Positions 15,610 through 24,835 of a stretch of DNA of 64,000 bases are shown one piece after another; positions within the stretch are counted from its first letter, which is position 1, and every line of letters starts with the position of its first letter. The notes beneath the pieces were generated by a model. That model was not told the DNA's origin. It searched no databases and was given only the letters and a program-made list of their open reading frames with translations. The stretch covers positions 1 to 64,000 of the forward strand of contig JACQEO010000033.1 in the NCBI GenBank assembly GCA_016200545.1. The letters are read 5' to 3'. A program made the translations under genes and the position numbers. This DNA is from Deltaproteobacteria bacterium. GTDB lineage: Bacteria; Desulfobacterota; Binatia; UTPRO1.

Positions 15610-16256
15610 ACGACATGCGACAGTTGACCGCTCTCGGGCGGACGATCGAGGACGAGAGCTTCGCGATCATCGACGCCGAAGCGGGCGCCCACGACTTCAG
15701 TCGTGCGGAGTGGCAGGTGGTGAGGCGGGTCATTCACGCGACGGCCGACTTCGAGTTCAAGTCGCTCTTGCGCTTTCACCCCGAAGCCGTGCGCGCGGGC
15801 ATCGACGCTCTGAAAGGCGGCTCGTCGATCGTCGTCGATGTAAAGATGATCGCCGCGGGCCTGAACGAAGACCGTCTTGCGGCCTATGGTTGCTCGGTCA
15901 CCTCGCTCATCTCCGACGAAGACGTGATTGCCGCCGCCAAGGCGGAGAATTCGACGCGCGCGATCGAGTCGATGCGAAAGGCGCACCGACTCGGCAAGCT
16001 CGACCGAGCGATGGTCGCGATCGGCAACGCGCCGACGGCGCTCCTCGAGGTCGCGCGCCTGGTGCGCGAGGAAGGCGCGCGGCCGGCGCTCGTGCTTGGC
16101 GTGCCGGTCGGTTTCGTCTCGGCGGCGATGTCGAAGGAGGCGGTGCTCGAGCTCGATACTCCGTTCATCATCGCGCGCGGGCGGAAGGGCGGTAGCCCGA
16201 TCGCCGTGGCGATCATCCATGCGCTGCTCTACTTGGCCGCGGAGGAGCGCTCGTGA
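15606..16256 (+). CDS. cbiC: Cobalt-precorrin-8X methylmutase CbiC
   Basis: The 216-aa protein carries the methylmutase signature VIHATADFEF with the catalytic His, then VVDVKMIAAGLN and GNAPTALLEVARLV. It moves the methyl group from C11 to C12, giving cobyrinate. Length and motifs are normal. Both ends overlap their neighbours by 4 bp (ATGA and GTGA). Confidence 0.95.
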   Translation: MNDMRQLTALGRTIEDESFAIIDAEAGAHDFSRAEWQVVRRVIHATADFEFKSLLRFHPEAVRAGIDALKGGSSIVVDVKMIAAGLNEDRLAAYGCSVTSLISDEDVIAAAKAENSTRAIESMRKAHRLGKLDRAMVAIGNAPTALLEVARLVREEGARPALVLGVPVGFVSAAMSKEAVLELDTPFIIARGRKGGSPIAVAIIHALLYLAAEERS

Positions 16257-17509
16257 ATCACCGGCGCGCGGTGACGATCGTCGGCATCGGTGACGACGGG
16301 TGCAAGGGTTTGACCGCTCGCGGGATCGACGCGGTCGCTCGCGCCGAGGTGCTGGTCGGCGGCGAACGGCAGCTCGAGTTCGTCCCGGAGTTCCGCGGCG
16401 AGCGGATCATCCTGAAGAACGGTATCGCCCCTGTTCTCGACCGCGTGGCCGTTCTCGCCGAGGAGCATCACGTCTGCATTCTCGCGTCGGGCGATCCGCT
16501 CTTCTTCGGCATCGGTAGTCTCGTCATCCGGAGAATTGGCGCCGAGCACGTTCAGGTCATTCCCCAGCCGAGCTCCGTGCAATGGGCGTTCGCGCGCGCC
16601 GGCCTCAAGTGGGACGACGCGGCCTTTGTCTCTCTCCACGGGCGGCCGTGCGACGGGTTCGTGACGCGCCTCAAGCGCCACTCCAAAGTGGCGGTCCTGA
16701 CCGATGAGGAGAACTCCCCGCGGCGGCTCGGGGCTCGCATGATCGAACACGGGGAGAACGCCTGGCGAGCGTGGGTCTGTGAGAACCTCGGCGGGCCCGA
16801 CGAGCGAGTCAGGGGCTGCTCGGTGGCCGAGCTCTCGTCCCTGGCGGACGTGGGGTTCCTCAACGTGTTGATCCTCGAGAGGACGGATCCATCGTGGCGA
16901 GAGCCGCCGGCGATTCCGTTCCTTCACGAGGACGCTTTCGCGAAGCGGATGCCGAAGAAGGGGCTGATTACGAAGCGCGAGGTGCGCCTCGTCTCCCTGG
17001 CGGCGCTCCGCCTCCGCCCCGACAGTATTCTGTGGGACGTCGGGGCCGGGTCGGGATCGGTATCGATCGAGGCGGCGTTGCTTTCTCCGCGGGGCCGAAT
17101 CTACGCCGTCGAGGTCGACCCCGAGGGAGTGGAGATCTGCCGCGAGAACCTGCGTGCGCACGGCGTGGACAACGTGCAGGTGGTCTTCGGACGTGCCCCT
17201 GAAGCGCTCGCCGATCTCGAAGCACCCGACGCCGTGTTCGTCGGAGGAAGCAAAGGCAGCATGGAGGAAATCATCGACGTCGCGCTCGAGCGTTTGAAGC
17301 CGGGCGGACAGTTGGTCGTGAATGCGATCACGCTCGAGAATGCGGGCGAGGCGTATCAGGTGTTTCGTCGCCGCGGGATTGTTCCCGAAGTCACGCTCCT
17401 CCAGGTCTCGCGCGCCGAGCCGCTCGCCCACTACCTGCGCTACGAAGCGCTGAATCCCATCCAGATCTTCGCCGTCGAAAAGCCGGCGGCGGTTGGAGGC
17501 GTTGGATGA
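16253..17509 (+). CDS. cbiET: Fused cobalt-precorrin C5,C15-methyltransferase/decarboxylase CbiET (CobL-type)
   Basis: The 418-aa protein starts at GTG. Residues 1-205 are the CbiE domain (VTIVGIGDDGCKGL, then ILASGDPLFFGIGS). Residues 225-418 are the CbiT domain with a class I SAM site (WDVGAGSGSVSIEAALL). The two activities methylate C5 and C15 and decarboxylate the C12 acetate. In many anaerobic pathways they are separate proteins; here they form one polypeptide, as in CobL. Confidence 0.95.
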   Translation: MNHRRAVTIVGIGDDGCKGLTARGIDAVARAEVLVGGERQLEFVPEFRGERIILKNGIAPVLDRVAVLAEEHHVCILASGDPLFFGIGSLVIRRIGAEHVQVIPQPSSVQWAFARAGLKWDDAAFVSLHGRPCDGFVTRLKRHSKVAVLTDEENSPRRLGARMIEHGENAWRAWVCENLGGPDERVRGCSVAELSSLADVGFLNVLILERTDPSWREPPAIPFLHEDAFAKRMPKKGLITKREVRLVSLAALRLRPDSILWDVGAGSGSVSIEAALLSPRGRIYAVEVDPEGVEICRENLRAHGVDNVQVVFGRAPEALADLEAPDAVFVGGSKGSMEEIIDVALERLKPGGQLVVNAITLENAGEAYQVFRRRGIVPEVTLLQVSRAEPLAHYLRYEALNPIQIFAVEKPAAVGGVG

Positions 17510-18276
17510 CATACGGAAAGCTCTACGGCGTCGGCGCGGGCCCGGGCGCGCCCGATCTGATGACCCTCCGCGCGGTGAGCGTTCTCAAGGCGGCGCTGGT
17601 GCTCGCCTTGCCGCGGAGCTCGGACTACGGCGCCTCGATGGCGTGGCGGATCGTCGAGCCGGTCGTCGGAGACGTCCCCGGCCAGGAGCGGCTCTTCCTG
17701 ACGTTTCCCATGATCAAGGATCCCGAGCGTCTCCGGCCGGCGTGGGAGCGCGCGTTCGCGGCAATCGGCGAGCGGCTCAAGCAGGGTCTCTCGGTCGCGT
17801 TCATCACCGAAGGCGACCCGTCCCTCTACAGCACGTTCATCTATCTCCAGCGCGAGGCGCCTCGGCGATGGCCCGGCGTCGAAGTCGAGGTGGTGCCGGG
17901 CGTCTCCTCGATCGCCGCGGTGCCCGCTGTGACCGGCGTTCCGCTCGCCGACGGCCTCGAGCGGATCGCGATCCTGCCGGCGAACTACGGAGTCGACGAC
18001 CTGGCGTGCGTGCTCGACTCCTTCGACACCACGATTCTCATGAAGATCGGCCCGGAGATGGCAAACGTGGTCGCACTGCTCGAGGCGAAGGGGCTCCTCG
18101 ATCGCGCAGTCTACGTCTCGAAGGCGACGATGCGGGACCAGCGGATCGTCCGCGATCTCCGCCAAGTCGCCGGCGAGCGTGGCGATTGCTTTGCGATGAT
18201 CGTCGTCTCGCGGAAAGAGCGGAGCGGCTTGCTGGCGGGCCAGGCGGCGCGCGCACTCGAAGCGGTGGACGAATGA
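17506..18276 (+). CDS. cbiL: Cobalt-factor II/precorrin-2 C20-methyltransferase CbiL
   Basis: The 256-aa protein shows the tetrapyrrole methylase fold: LYGVGAGPGAPDLMTLRAV at the start, ITEGDPSLYSTFIYL in the middle and VVPGVSSIAAVPA after it. The DPSLYSTF pattern is diagnostic of the C20 methyltransferase group. It overlaps cbiET and cbiG by 4 bp each. Confidence 0.93.
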   Translation: MTYGKLYGVGAGPGAPDLMTLRAVSVLKAALVLALPRSSDYGASMAWRIVEPVVGDVPGQERLFLTFPMIKDPERLRPAWERAFAAIGERLKQGLSVAFITEGDPSLYSTFIYLQREAPRRWPGVEVEVVPGVSSIAAVPAVTGVPLADGLERIAILPANYGVDDLACVLDSFDTTILMKIGPEMANVVALLEAKGLLDRAVYVSKATMRDQRIVRDLRQVAGERGDCFAMIVVSRKERSGLLAGQAARALEAVDE

Positions 18277-19412
18277 GCCACGAGCGGAAGCCCTTCGCGA
18301 TCTACGCGATCACTCGGCACGGGATCGCGATCGCGAGCCGTCTTCTCGCGGCGCTCCCGGATGCCGATCTCCACGTCTCCGAGAAACTTCGCGCCGTGGC
18401 TCCCGGTAACGCGAAGCCCTTCGCCCTGCCGATGGGACCGCTCCTTCGCGAGACCTTCACGGCGTACGATTGCCAGGTCTTCGTCATCAGTGTGGGCGCG
18501 GTCGTCCGCATGATCGCGCCGCTCCTCGAGAACAAGAAAGTCGATCCGGCGGTCGTATGTGTCGACGACGCGGCACGCTTTTCGATCTGTGTGCTGTCCG
18601 GGCACGTCGGCCGCGGAAACATCTTCACGCAGAGGGTCGCGGCGATCCTCGGCGCCGAGCCCGTCGTGACCACGGCTTCCGACGCGATCGGCACGCTTAC
18701 GGTCGACATCCTCGGGCGCGATCTCGGCTGGACGCTCGACGACGCCGACCGAAACGTCACGCGTGGCTGCGCCGCGGTCGTGAACGCCACGCCGGTTGCG
18801 TTCGTGCAGGAGACCGGCGAGCCCGACTGGTGGCCGCTCGAGGAACCCCTTCCCGAGGGGGTTCGCTACCAGACGAGCCTCGACGAAGTCGATCCCGATG
18901 CGTTCGAGATCCTTCTCGTCGCGACCGACCGAGACTTCCGGGAGACCCACCCGAGGCATTGGGGGAAGGCCGTCATCTATCGGCCGAAGAGCCTAGTTCT
19001 CGGCACCGGTTGCGACCGCGGGGCGACGGCCGAGATGGTCGAGCGGGGTGTCGCCATGATCCTCGAGAAGCGGGGACTGTCAGAGAAGTGTGTGAAGGCG
19101 GTCGCCACGATCGACAAGAAGCGCGACGAGGCGGCACTTCTCTCGCTCGCCGAGCGGCTCGGCTGTGAACTCCAGGTTTTCAGCGCGGACGAACTCGATC
19201 GTGTGCCGGGAATCGAGAATCCCTCGGAAACCGTAAAGTACTTCGTCGGCTCGCGCGGCGTCGCCGAGCCCGCCGCGCTGCTCGGTGCGGGGGCGGCCAG
19301 GCTTCTCGTTGCGAAGGAAATCTATACGGAAGAAGGAGCGGGCCGGTCGATGACGCTTGCCGCGGCACGGATACCGTTTCAGAAGCGCGCGCTGGGGGTG
19401 AGCGATGTCTGA
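18273..19412 (+). CDS. cbiG: Cobalt-precorrin-5A hydrolase CbiG
   Basis: The 379-aa protein has the N-terminal/middle region with VFVISVGAVVRMIAPLL and SGHVGRGNIFTQRVA, then a C-terminal CbiG domain with GTGCDRGATAEMV and SLAERLGCELQVFSADEL. CbiG opens the lactone and releases acetaldehyde in the anaerobic pathway. It is full length and overlaps cbiH by 8 bp. Confidence 0.95.
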   Translation: MSHERKPFAIYAITRHGIAIASRLLAALPDADLHVSEKLRAVAPGNAKPFALPMGPLLRETFTAYDCQVFVISVGAVVRMIAPLLENKKVDPAVVCVDDAARFSICVLSGHVGRGNIFTQRVAAILGAEPVVTTASDAIGTLTVDILGRDLGWTLDDADRNVTRGCAAVVNATPVAFVQETGEPDWWPLEEPLPEGVRYQTSLDEVDPDAFEILLVATDRDFRETHPRHWGKAVIYRPKSLVLGTGCDRGATAEMVERGVAMILEKRGLSEKCVKAVATIDKKRDEAALLSLAERLGCELQVFSADELDRVPGIENPSETVKYFVGSRGVAEPAALLGAGAARLLVAKEIYTEEGAGRSMTLAAARIPFQKRALGVSDV

Positions 19413-20250
19413 AGCGAAGGGCACGCTCTCGGTCGTGGGGATCGGTCCCGGAGCCGATGGCCACACGACTCCCGAGGCACTTCACGCGATCTCGGAGGCG
19501 GATCTCGTCGTCGGCTACACGACGTACGTCAAGCTCGTTCGCCATCTCATCGAAGGCAAGGAGGTGATCAGGACCGGTATGACCGAAGAGATCGGGCGGG
19601 CGCGGGCCGCGATCGACCGGGCGCGCGCGGGCGCTAGAGTCGCGCTGATCTCGTCGGGCGATGCCGGGGTTTACGGCATGGCGGGCCTCGTCTTCCAGGT
19701 ACTGAGGGAGATCGGCTGGAAGCGAGGTGAATCACCCGAGCTTCGTATCATTCCCGGCATCACCGCCCTCAACTCGTGCGCCTCGCTCGTCGGCGCGCCG
19801 CTGGTTCACGACTTCTGCGCGATCTCGCTATCCGATTTGCTCACTCCTTGGGAAGTCATCGCACGCCGGATCGAGGCGGCGGCCTGCGCCGACTTCGTGA
19901 TCGGCCTCTACAACCCGGCAAGCGGCCGGCGGACGAGGCAGATCGTGGAAGCGCAGGCGATCATTCGCCGCCACCGCGACGGAACGACCCCGGTCGCCCT
20001 CGTGAAGAGCGCCTACCGGAAGCTCCAGAGCGTCGTTCTCACCGACCTCGACCGCTTCCTCGACTACGAGATCGGCATGCTCACGACGGTGCTCGTCGGA
20101 TCGAGCAATACCTTCGTGTTCGAGGGTTACATGGTCACGCCGCGCGGATACACGAACAAGTACACGCTGGAAGGCGAGGTGCTGCCCGGCCAGCGGCCGG
20201 GACGGTCGCTCGTCGTTGCCGGGGCGATTGCCGGCCCGGAGACGGACTGA
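19405..20250 (+). CDS. cbiH: Cobalt-precorrin-3B C17-methyltransferase CbiH (ring contraction)
   Basis: The 281-aa tetrapyrrole methylase starts TLSVVGIGPGADGHTTPEAL and has ISSGDAGVYGMAGLVFQVL and IPGITALNSCASLVGAPL, the C17 methyltransferase pattern. In the anaerobic pathway this enzyme drives ring contraction. Its TGA overlaps the next ATG by one base. Confidence 0.95.
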   Translation: MSEAKGTLSVVGIGPGADGHTTPEALHAISEADLVVGYTTYVKLVRHLIEGKEVIRTGMTEEIGRARAAIDRARAGARVALISSGDAGVYGMAGLVFQVLREIGWKRGESPELRIIPGITALNSCASLVGAPLVHDFCAISLSDLLTPWEVIARRIEAAACADFVIGLYNPASGRRTRQIVEAQAIIRRHRDGTTPVALVKSAYRKLQSVVLTDLDRFLDYEIGMLTTVLVGSSNTFVFEGYMVTPRGYTNKYTLEGEVLPGQRPGRSLVVAGAIAGPETD

Positions 20251-20663
20251 TGGCTCGCGTCGGGCGGCTTGCGGGCGCGGTCCTCGCGGAGACCGAGGGG
20301 CGGCTCTTTCTGGTCGGGAATCCGAAGGAGCCCTGTGACTTCGGCGCAAGAGGGTTCGAAGATCCCGGGACGATCGATGCCATCGCGCGACCGTTCGTCG
20401 AGCTCCGCTCGAGAGCCGACGTCGACATCGCTCCGCCTTGCCTCACGATCGCGGTCGAGGGTGAGCCGCTGGCGGAGCTTCTCGCCGACCGATTTCTGAT
20501 CGCGCGCAACGGCTCGGTCAGCGATCGTCTCTGGCGCCTCGTGATCGATCCCGACGCGAGCGGAGGAGATCCACGAGATCGCGTCATCGATGCCCGCTGG
20601 CTCGGCGAGATGCCGGCTCCCGTTTGGCGGATCATCCGGGACGCGGTGCTCCGCTGCCTCTGA
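20250..20663 (+). CDS. Unknown 137-aa protein inside the corrin-ring operon
   Basis: The frame is closed between cbiH (1-bp overlap, TGATG) and cbiF (11-nt gap), so it is almost certainly translated. The protein is soluble, with RLAGAVLAETEGRLFLVGN at the start, DIAPPCLTIAVEG in the middle and GEMPAPVWRIIRDAVLRCL at the end. I do not recognise a family. It is far too short for CbiJ (about 250 aa), the one ring-synthesis reductase not seen in this operon. A partner or replacement role is only speculation. Confidence 0.75.
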   Translation: MARVGRLAGAVLAETEGRLFLVGNPKEPCDFGARGFEDPGTIDAIARPFVELRSRADVDIAPPCLTIAVEGEPLAELLADRFLIARNGSVSDRLWRLVIDPDASGGDPRDRVIDARWLGEMPAPVWRIIRDAVLRCL

Positions 20664-20674
20664 GATAACGGGCC

Positions 20675-21463
20675 ATGCGCGTCTACATCATCGGTGCGGG
20701 GCCCGGAGACCCGAAGCTCCTCACGCTCCGGGGGGCAGAGCTGATCTCCAGTTGCGGCGTCGTTCTCTACACCGGGTCGCTCGTGCCGCGCGAGGTAGTG
20801 GCCCGCTCCCGGCCGGACGCGAAGGTCATCGACTCCTCCGCGCTCACGCTCGACGAGATCGTCGAGGTGATCGTCGCCGCCCGCGACGCCGGCGAGGACG
20901 TCGCGCGCGTCCATACCGGGGACCCGCTCGTGTTCGGATCGACGGCCGAGCAGATCCGTCGCCTCGAAGCGCTCGGGATCGCGTGCGAGATCGTGCCCGG
21001 AGTCTCGTCCTTCACCGCGGCCGCCGCAGTGCTGGGACGGGAGCTCACCCTCCCCGAGCTCAGCCAAACCGTGATCCTGACACGCGCCGAGGGGCGGACG
21101 CCGATGCCGGCGGGCGAGCAGCTCGAAGACCTCGCGCGGCACGGCGCCACGCTTGCGCTGTTCCTCAGCATCACGCTCCTCGACGAGGTCGCCGCCGCGC
21201 TCGTTCCTTCCTACGGCGCGGATTGTCCGGTCGCGGTCGTCCACAAGGCGACTTGTCCCGATCAGAAGATCGTCACCGGGACGCTCGCGGACATCGCGGC
21301 CAAGGTGAGGGCTGCGAAGATCCGAAGCCAATCCATGATCCTCGTCGGAAGAGTCCTGACAGCGACCGACTTTGCGAACTCGCGCCTCTACGATCCCGAC
21401 TTCAGCCATCGATTTCGCAAGTCGCGGACGAAGCGCGTCGCGCCACATGAGGCAAACGGATGA
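20675..21463 (+). CDS. cbiF: Cobalt-precorrin-4 C11-methyltransferase CbiF
   Basis: The 262-aa protein begins VYIIGAGPGDPKLLTLRGAE and shows VLYTGSLVPREVV, VHTGDPLVFGSTAEQIRRL and VPGVSSFTAAAAVLGRELTL, the CbiF/CobM signature. It methylates C11. It overlaps cobA by 4 bp. Confidence 0.95.
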   Translation: MRVYIIGAGPGDPKLLTLRGAELISSCGVVLYTGSLVPREVVARSRPDAKVIDSSALTLDEIVEVIVAARDAGEDVARVHTGDPLVFGSTAEQIRRLEALGIACEIVPGVSSFTAAAAVLGRELTLPELSQTVILTRAEGRTPMPAGEQLEDLARHGATLALFLSITLLDEVAAALVPSYGADCPVAVVHKATCPDQKIVTGTLADIAAKVRAAKIRSQSMILVGRVLTATDFANSRLYDPDFSHRFRKSRTKRVAPHEANG

Positions 21464-22170
21464 CGGGGCGAGGCTTTGTCTATCTGGTCGGCGCCGGACC
21501 CGGCGATCCGAAGCTGCTGACGCTGCGGGCGCTCGAGATCCTGCAGTCGGCCGACGTCGTCGCCCATGACGAGCTGGTTTCGGAGGCGATCCTCGCGTGC
21601 GTCCCGGCAGCGGTCGAGCTCCTGCCGGTCGGCAGGCGACACGGGTCCCGGAAGGCTTCGTACCGGCTGCATCCGTCCGTGCTCGAGCGAGCGCGGGCGG
21701 GAGCCGTCGTGGCCCGCCTGAAGTCGGGTGATCCGCTGATCTTCGGAAGGGGCGGTGAGGAAGCCGAAGAGCTCGCCGAGGCGGGAATCCCCTACGAGAT
21801 CGTTCCGGGGGTCTCGGCGGCGCTCGGCGCTGCGGCCTATGCCGGCATCCCACTTACACATCGGCTCTACGCTTCACGGGTCACTTTCGTCACCGGCCAT
21901 CACGCCGAGGGTTCCCCGGGCTCGGACGGCGAGACGATCGTGCTCTTCATGGCCGCTCACAGGCTCGAGGCGAATCTCGAGCGATTGATCGCGAGCGGCC
22001 GAGCATCATCGACACCGGTCGCGTACGTCGCCGCGGCGACGACCCCCGAGCAGAAGGTCATCGTCGGGACGCTCGCCGATCTTTCCGGAAGGATCACCGC
22101 AATCGACCGGTCCCTGCCGGCGCTGGTCATCGTGGGCGAAGCGGTGAATGTTCGCCGACGGATCGCTTGA
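21460..22170 (+). CDS. cobA: Uroporphyrinogen-III C-methyltransferase (SUMT)
   Basis: The 236-aa protein starts VYLVGAGPGDPKLLTLRALE and contains VAHDELVSEAIL, RLKSGDPLIFGRGGEEAEEL and VPGVSAALGAAAYAGIPLTHR, all typical of SUMT. It makes precorrin-2 from uroporphyrinogen III, the first committed step. It has no fused CysG oxidase/ferrochelatase domain, so precorrin-2 oxidation must come from elsewhere. It is next to the BluB-CobO fusion, with a possible TTGA overlap. Confidence 0.95.
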   Translation: MTGRGFVYLVGAGPGDPKLLTLRALEILQSADVVAHDELVSEAILACVPAAVELLPVGRRHGSRKASYRLHPSVLERARAGAVVARLKSGDPLIFGRGGEEAEELAEAGIPYEIVPGVSAALGAAAYAGIPLTHRLYASRVTFVTGHHAEGSPGSDGETIVLFMAAHRLEANLERLIASGRASSTPVAYVAAATTPEQKVIVGTLADLSGRITAIDRSLPALVIVGEAVNVRRRIA

Positions 22171-22184
22171 GCGGAGCGCCACGA

Positions 22185-23450
22185 GTGCCAATCATGAGGG
22201 CCGCGTTTCCCAGCGCCTGGAAGCGAGGCGTCTACGAGGCGATCGCCCGGAGGCGCGATATCAGAGCGTTTCGCCCCGACCCGATTCCAAGCGAGGTGCT
22301 CGCGCGAATCCTCTCCGCCGCCCGGCAAGCAGGCTCGGTCGGATTCATGCAGCCGTGGAACTTCATCGTCGTCGAGGACAGGCGGATCCGCACGGAGATC
22401 CGAGCCCACGTCGAGAAGGAGCGCGAGCGCGCCGCGGCAGGCTTCGAAGGCGAACGAAAGGAGCGATACCGAGCGTACAAGCTGGAGGGGATTCTCGAGG
22501 CTCCGCTCAATCTCTGTGTGACCTGCGATCGAGAACGCTTCGGGCCCGCCGTGATCGGCCGCAACACGATCCGCGACACCGACATCTACAGCACCTGCGC
22601 CGCGATCCAGAACCTCTGGCTCGCTGCCCGTGCCGAGGGAATCGGCGTCGGGTGGGTGAGCATCCTCGAGCCGGACGAGCTCAGGCGCTTGCTCGGCGTT
22701 CCGGAGCACGTGCTACCGGTTGGCTATCTCTGCCTGGGCTACGTGGACGGGTTCCCGGACCGGCCGATGCTCGAGACGACCGGCTGGCTGCCGAGGCTCG
22801 CTCTTGCCGAGCTCGTGTTCTTCAACCGCTGGGGAGAGTCGCCTCCACCTCGACTCTCGGAGGCCTTGCGGATCGAAGACACGATCGAGGCGCCGAATGC
22901 GGAGGCGGAGGACGGCACTCGGGCTCAGCATGACCGCCAAGGGCTGGTCTTGGTCTATACCGGCAACGGCAAAGGGAAGACCACAGCGGCGCTCGGCCTC
23001 GTCTTTCGAGCCCTCGGCCGAGGTCTTCGAGTGGCGGTGGTGCAGTTCATCAAGGGAAAGTGGAAGACGGGAGAGAGGCTCTTCGCAGCCGAGATCCTGA
23101 ATCTCGAGTTCCACGTGATGGGTCGCGGCTTCACCTGGGAAAGCGAGGATCTCGGCCGCGACCGGCGGGCGGCGCGCGATGCCTGGGCGAGGGCCGCGAG
23201 CTTCATCGGTGCAGGCGAGCACGACGTCGTCGTTCTCGACGAGCTCACCTACTGCATTCACTACGGCTTCATATCTCTCGAAGAAGTGCTGACCTCGCTT
23301 CGATCTCGGCCGACGTACGTGCATGTCGTGGTCACCGGACGAAACGCTCCGGAGGAGCTCGTCGCGCTCGCCGATCTCGTGACCGAGATGAGGCCCGTGA
23401 AGCACCCCTTCGAGCACGGAGTCCGCGCGCAGCCGGGGATCGATTTCTGA
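22185..23450 (+). CDS. bluB-cobO: Fusion of BluB (5,6-dimethylbenzimidazole synthase) and CobO/BtuR corrinoid adenosyltransferase
   Basis: About residues 1-215 are BluB: YEAIARRRDIRAFRPDPIP, GSVGFMQPWNFIVVED, IQNLWLAARAEGIGVGWVS and VGYLCLGYVDG. After a ~30-residue acidic linker, residues ~250-421 are CobO: VYTGNGKGKTTAALGL (P-loop), VVQFIKGKWKTGE, VVLDELTYCIHYG and VVTGRNAPEELV. Both parts keep their key motifs. One protein thus joins oxygen-dependent lower-ligand synthesis with adenosylation of the corrinoid. The start is uncertain: GTG at 22185 follows GGAG, with TTG at 22167 and ATG at 22194 as alternatives. Confidence 0.93.
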   Translation: MPIMRAAFPSAWKRGVYEAIARRRDIRAFRPDPIPSEVLARILSAARQAGSVGFMQPWNFIVVEDRRIRTEIRAHVEKERERAAAGFEGERKERYRAYKLEGILEAPLNLCVTCDRERFGPAVIGRNTIRDTDIYSTCAAIQNLWLAARAEGIGVGWVSILEPDELRRLLGVPEHVLPVGYLCLGYVDGFPDRPMLETTGWLPRLALAELVFFNRWGESPPPRLSEALRIEDTIEAPNAEAEDGTRAQHDRQGLVLVYTGNGKGKTTAALGLVFRALGRGLRVAVVQFIKGKWKTGERLFAAEILNLEFHVMGRGFTWESEDLGRDRRAARDAWARAASFIGAGEHDVVVLDELTYCIHYGFISLEEVLTSLRSRPTYVHVVVTGRNAPEELVALADLVTEMRPVKHPFEHGVRAQPGIDF

Positions 23451-24835
23451 TGGTCGAATCGCACCGCATTCCCCGCCTCGTCATCGCCGGCACCGCGAGC
23501 GGAGTCGGCAAGACGACCGTGGTCGTGGGCTTGACCCGCGCGCTCCAGGCGCGGGGCCTCAGCGTTGCCGTCTTCAAGTGTGGCCCAGACTATCTCGATC
23601 CGACGTACCACGCGCGCGCCGCCGGCCGACCCTGCCAGAACCTCGACGGCTGGATGATGGGTCGCGACGCCGTGCTCGCAACCTTCGCGCGCGCGGCGCG
23701 GGATGCCGACATCGCTCTCATCGAAGGCGTCATGGGCCTCTTCGACGGCGCCTCGCCAACGGGCGAGTCCGGCTCGGCAGCCGAGATCGCGAAGTGGCTC
23801 GGCGCGCCGGTGCTGCTCGTCGTCGACGCCTCGGGAATGGCGCGGAGCATCGCGGCGGTCGCCGGCGGCTTCGCTGCGTTCGACGACGACCTACAAGTCG
23901 CGGGCGTGATCTGCAATCGCGTCGGCAGTCGCGGGCACCTGGAACTGCTGCGCAAGGCACTCGCCAAGCCACCGATCGTCGGTGGCTTGCCCGACGAATC
24001 GGCCCTCCGGTTTCCCGAGCGCCACCTCGGACTCGTCCACGCGGACGAACGAAGCGTTCCCGAAACGGTGCTCGCCGAATGGGGCGTTCGCGTCGCAGAG
24101 TGGATGGATCTGGACACGATTCTCGCGATCGCCCGTTGCACCGCGCCGCTCTCGGCCGAGTCGCTCCAGGAGGCGTCGCCGGCCGCAACACGCTGCCGCA
24201 TCGGTCTCGCCTTCGACGAGGCGTTTCACTTCTACTACGAAGACAATCTCCGCCGCCTCGAGCAGCTCGGGGCCGAGCTCGTCCGTTTCTCGCCGGTTCA
24301 CGACGCCTCCTTGCCTCAAGTGGATGGCCTCTATCTCGGCGGAGGCTATCCCGAGGCCCATGCCGAGGCTCTCTCTCGCAACCGATCGATGCACGAGGCC
24401 GTGAGAAGCTTCGCCGCAGCCGGAGGACCGATCTACGCCGAATGCGGCGGGCTCATGTACCTCACTGCGGCGATCCGAACCCTCGACGATCGTCTTCATC
24501 CGATGGTCGGCCTGATCCCCGGGCAAGTGGTCATGCGCGACCGCCTTCAGGCACTCGGCTACGTCGAAGTCGAGACTCAGATGCCCTCGCTGCTCGGTCC
24601 TGCGGGGCTCCGCTTTCGGGGTCACGAGTTCCGGTATTCAGAGCTCCACCCCTCATCGGGCGACTTGGATTGCCTCTATTCGGTTCGGCGCCGCCGGAGC
24701 GACCGTCCCTTTCGCGAGGGCTACAGGCTGGGCAGCGTCCTCGCGTCCTACGTTCACGCTCACTGGGCATCGAATCCATTGGCTGCCGAAGGCTTCGTCG
24801 AGTCTTGCGCTCGGTATGCCGGGAGAGGGCGATGA
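23450..24835 (+). CDS. cbiA: Cobyrinate a,c-diamide synthase CbiA
   Basis: The 461-aa protein begins RLVIAGTASGVGKTTVVVGL (ATP site), continues VFKCGPDYLDPTYHARAAG and IEGVMGLFDG, and ends with a class I glutamine amidotransferase-like domain with YAECGGLMYL (Cys) and YVHAHW. It amidates the a and c side chains of cobyrinate. It follows the fusion gene with a one-base overlap. Confidence 0.95.
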   Translation: MVESHRIPRLVIAGTASGVGKTTVVVGLTRALQARGLSVAVFKCGPDYLDPTYHARAAGRPCQNLDGWMMGRDAVLATFARAARDADIALIEGVMGLFDGASPTGESGSAAEIAKWLGAPVLLVVDASGMARSIAAVAGGFAAFDDDLQVAGVICNRVGSRGHLELLRKALAKPPIVGGLPDESALRFPERHLGLVHADERSVPETVLAEWGVRVAEWMDLDTILAIARCTAPLSAESLQEASPAATRCRIGLAFDEAFHFYYEDNLRRLEQLGAELVRFSPVHDASLPQVDGLYLGGGYPEAHAEALSRNRSMHEAVRSFAAAGGPIYAECGGLMYLTAAIRTLDDRLHPMVGLIPGQVVMRDRLQALGYVEVETQMPSLLGPAGLRFRGHEFRYSELHPSSGDLDCLYSVRRRRSDRPFREGYRLGSVLASYVHAHWASNPLAAEGFVESCARYAGRGR

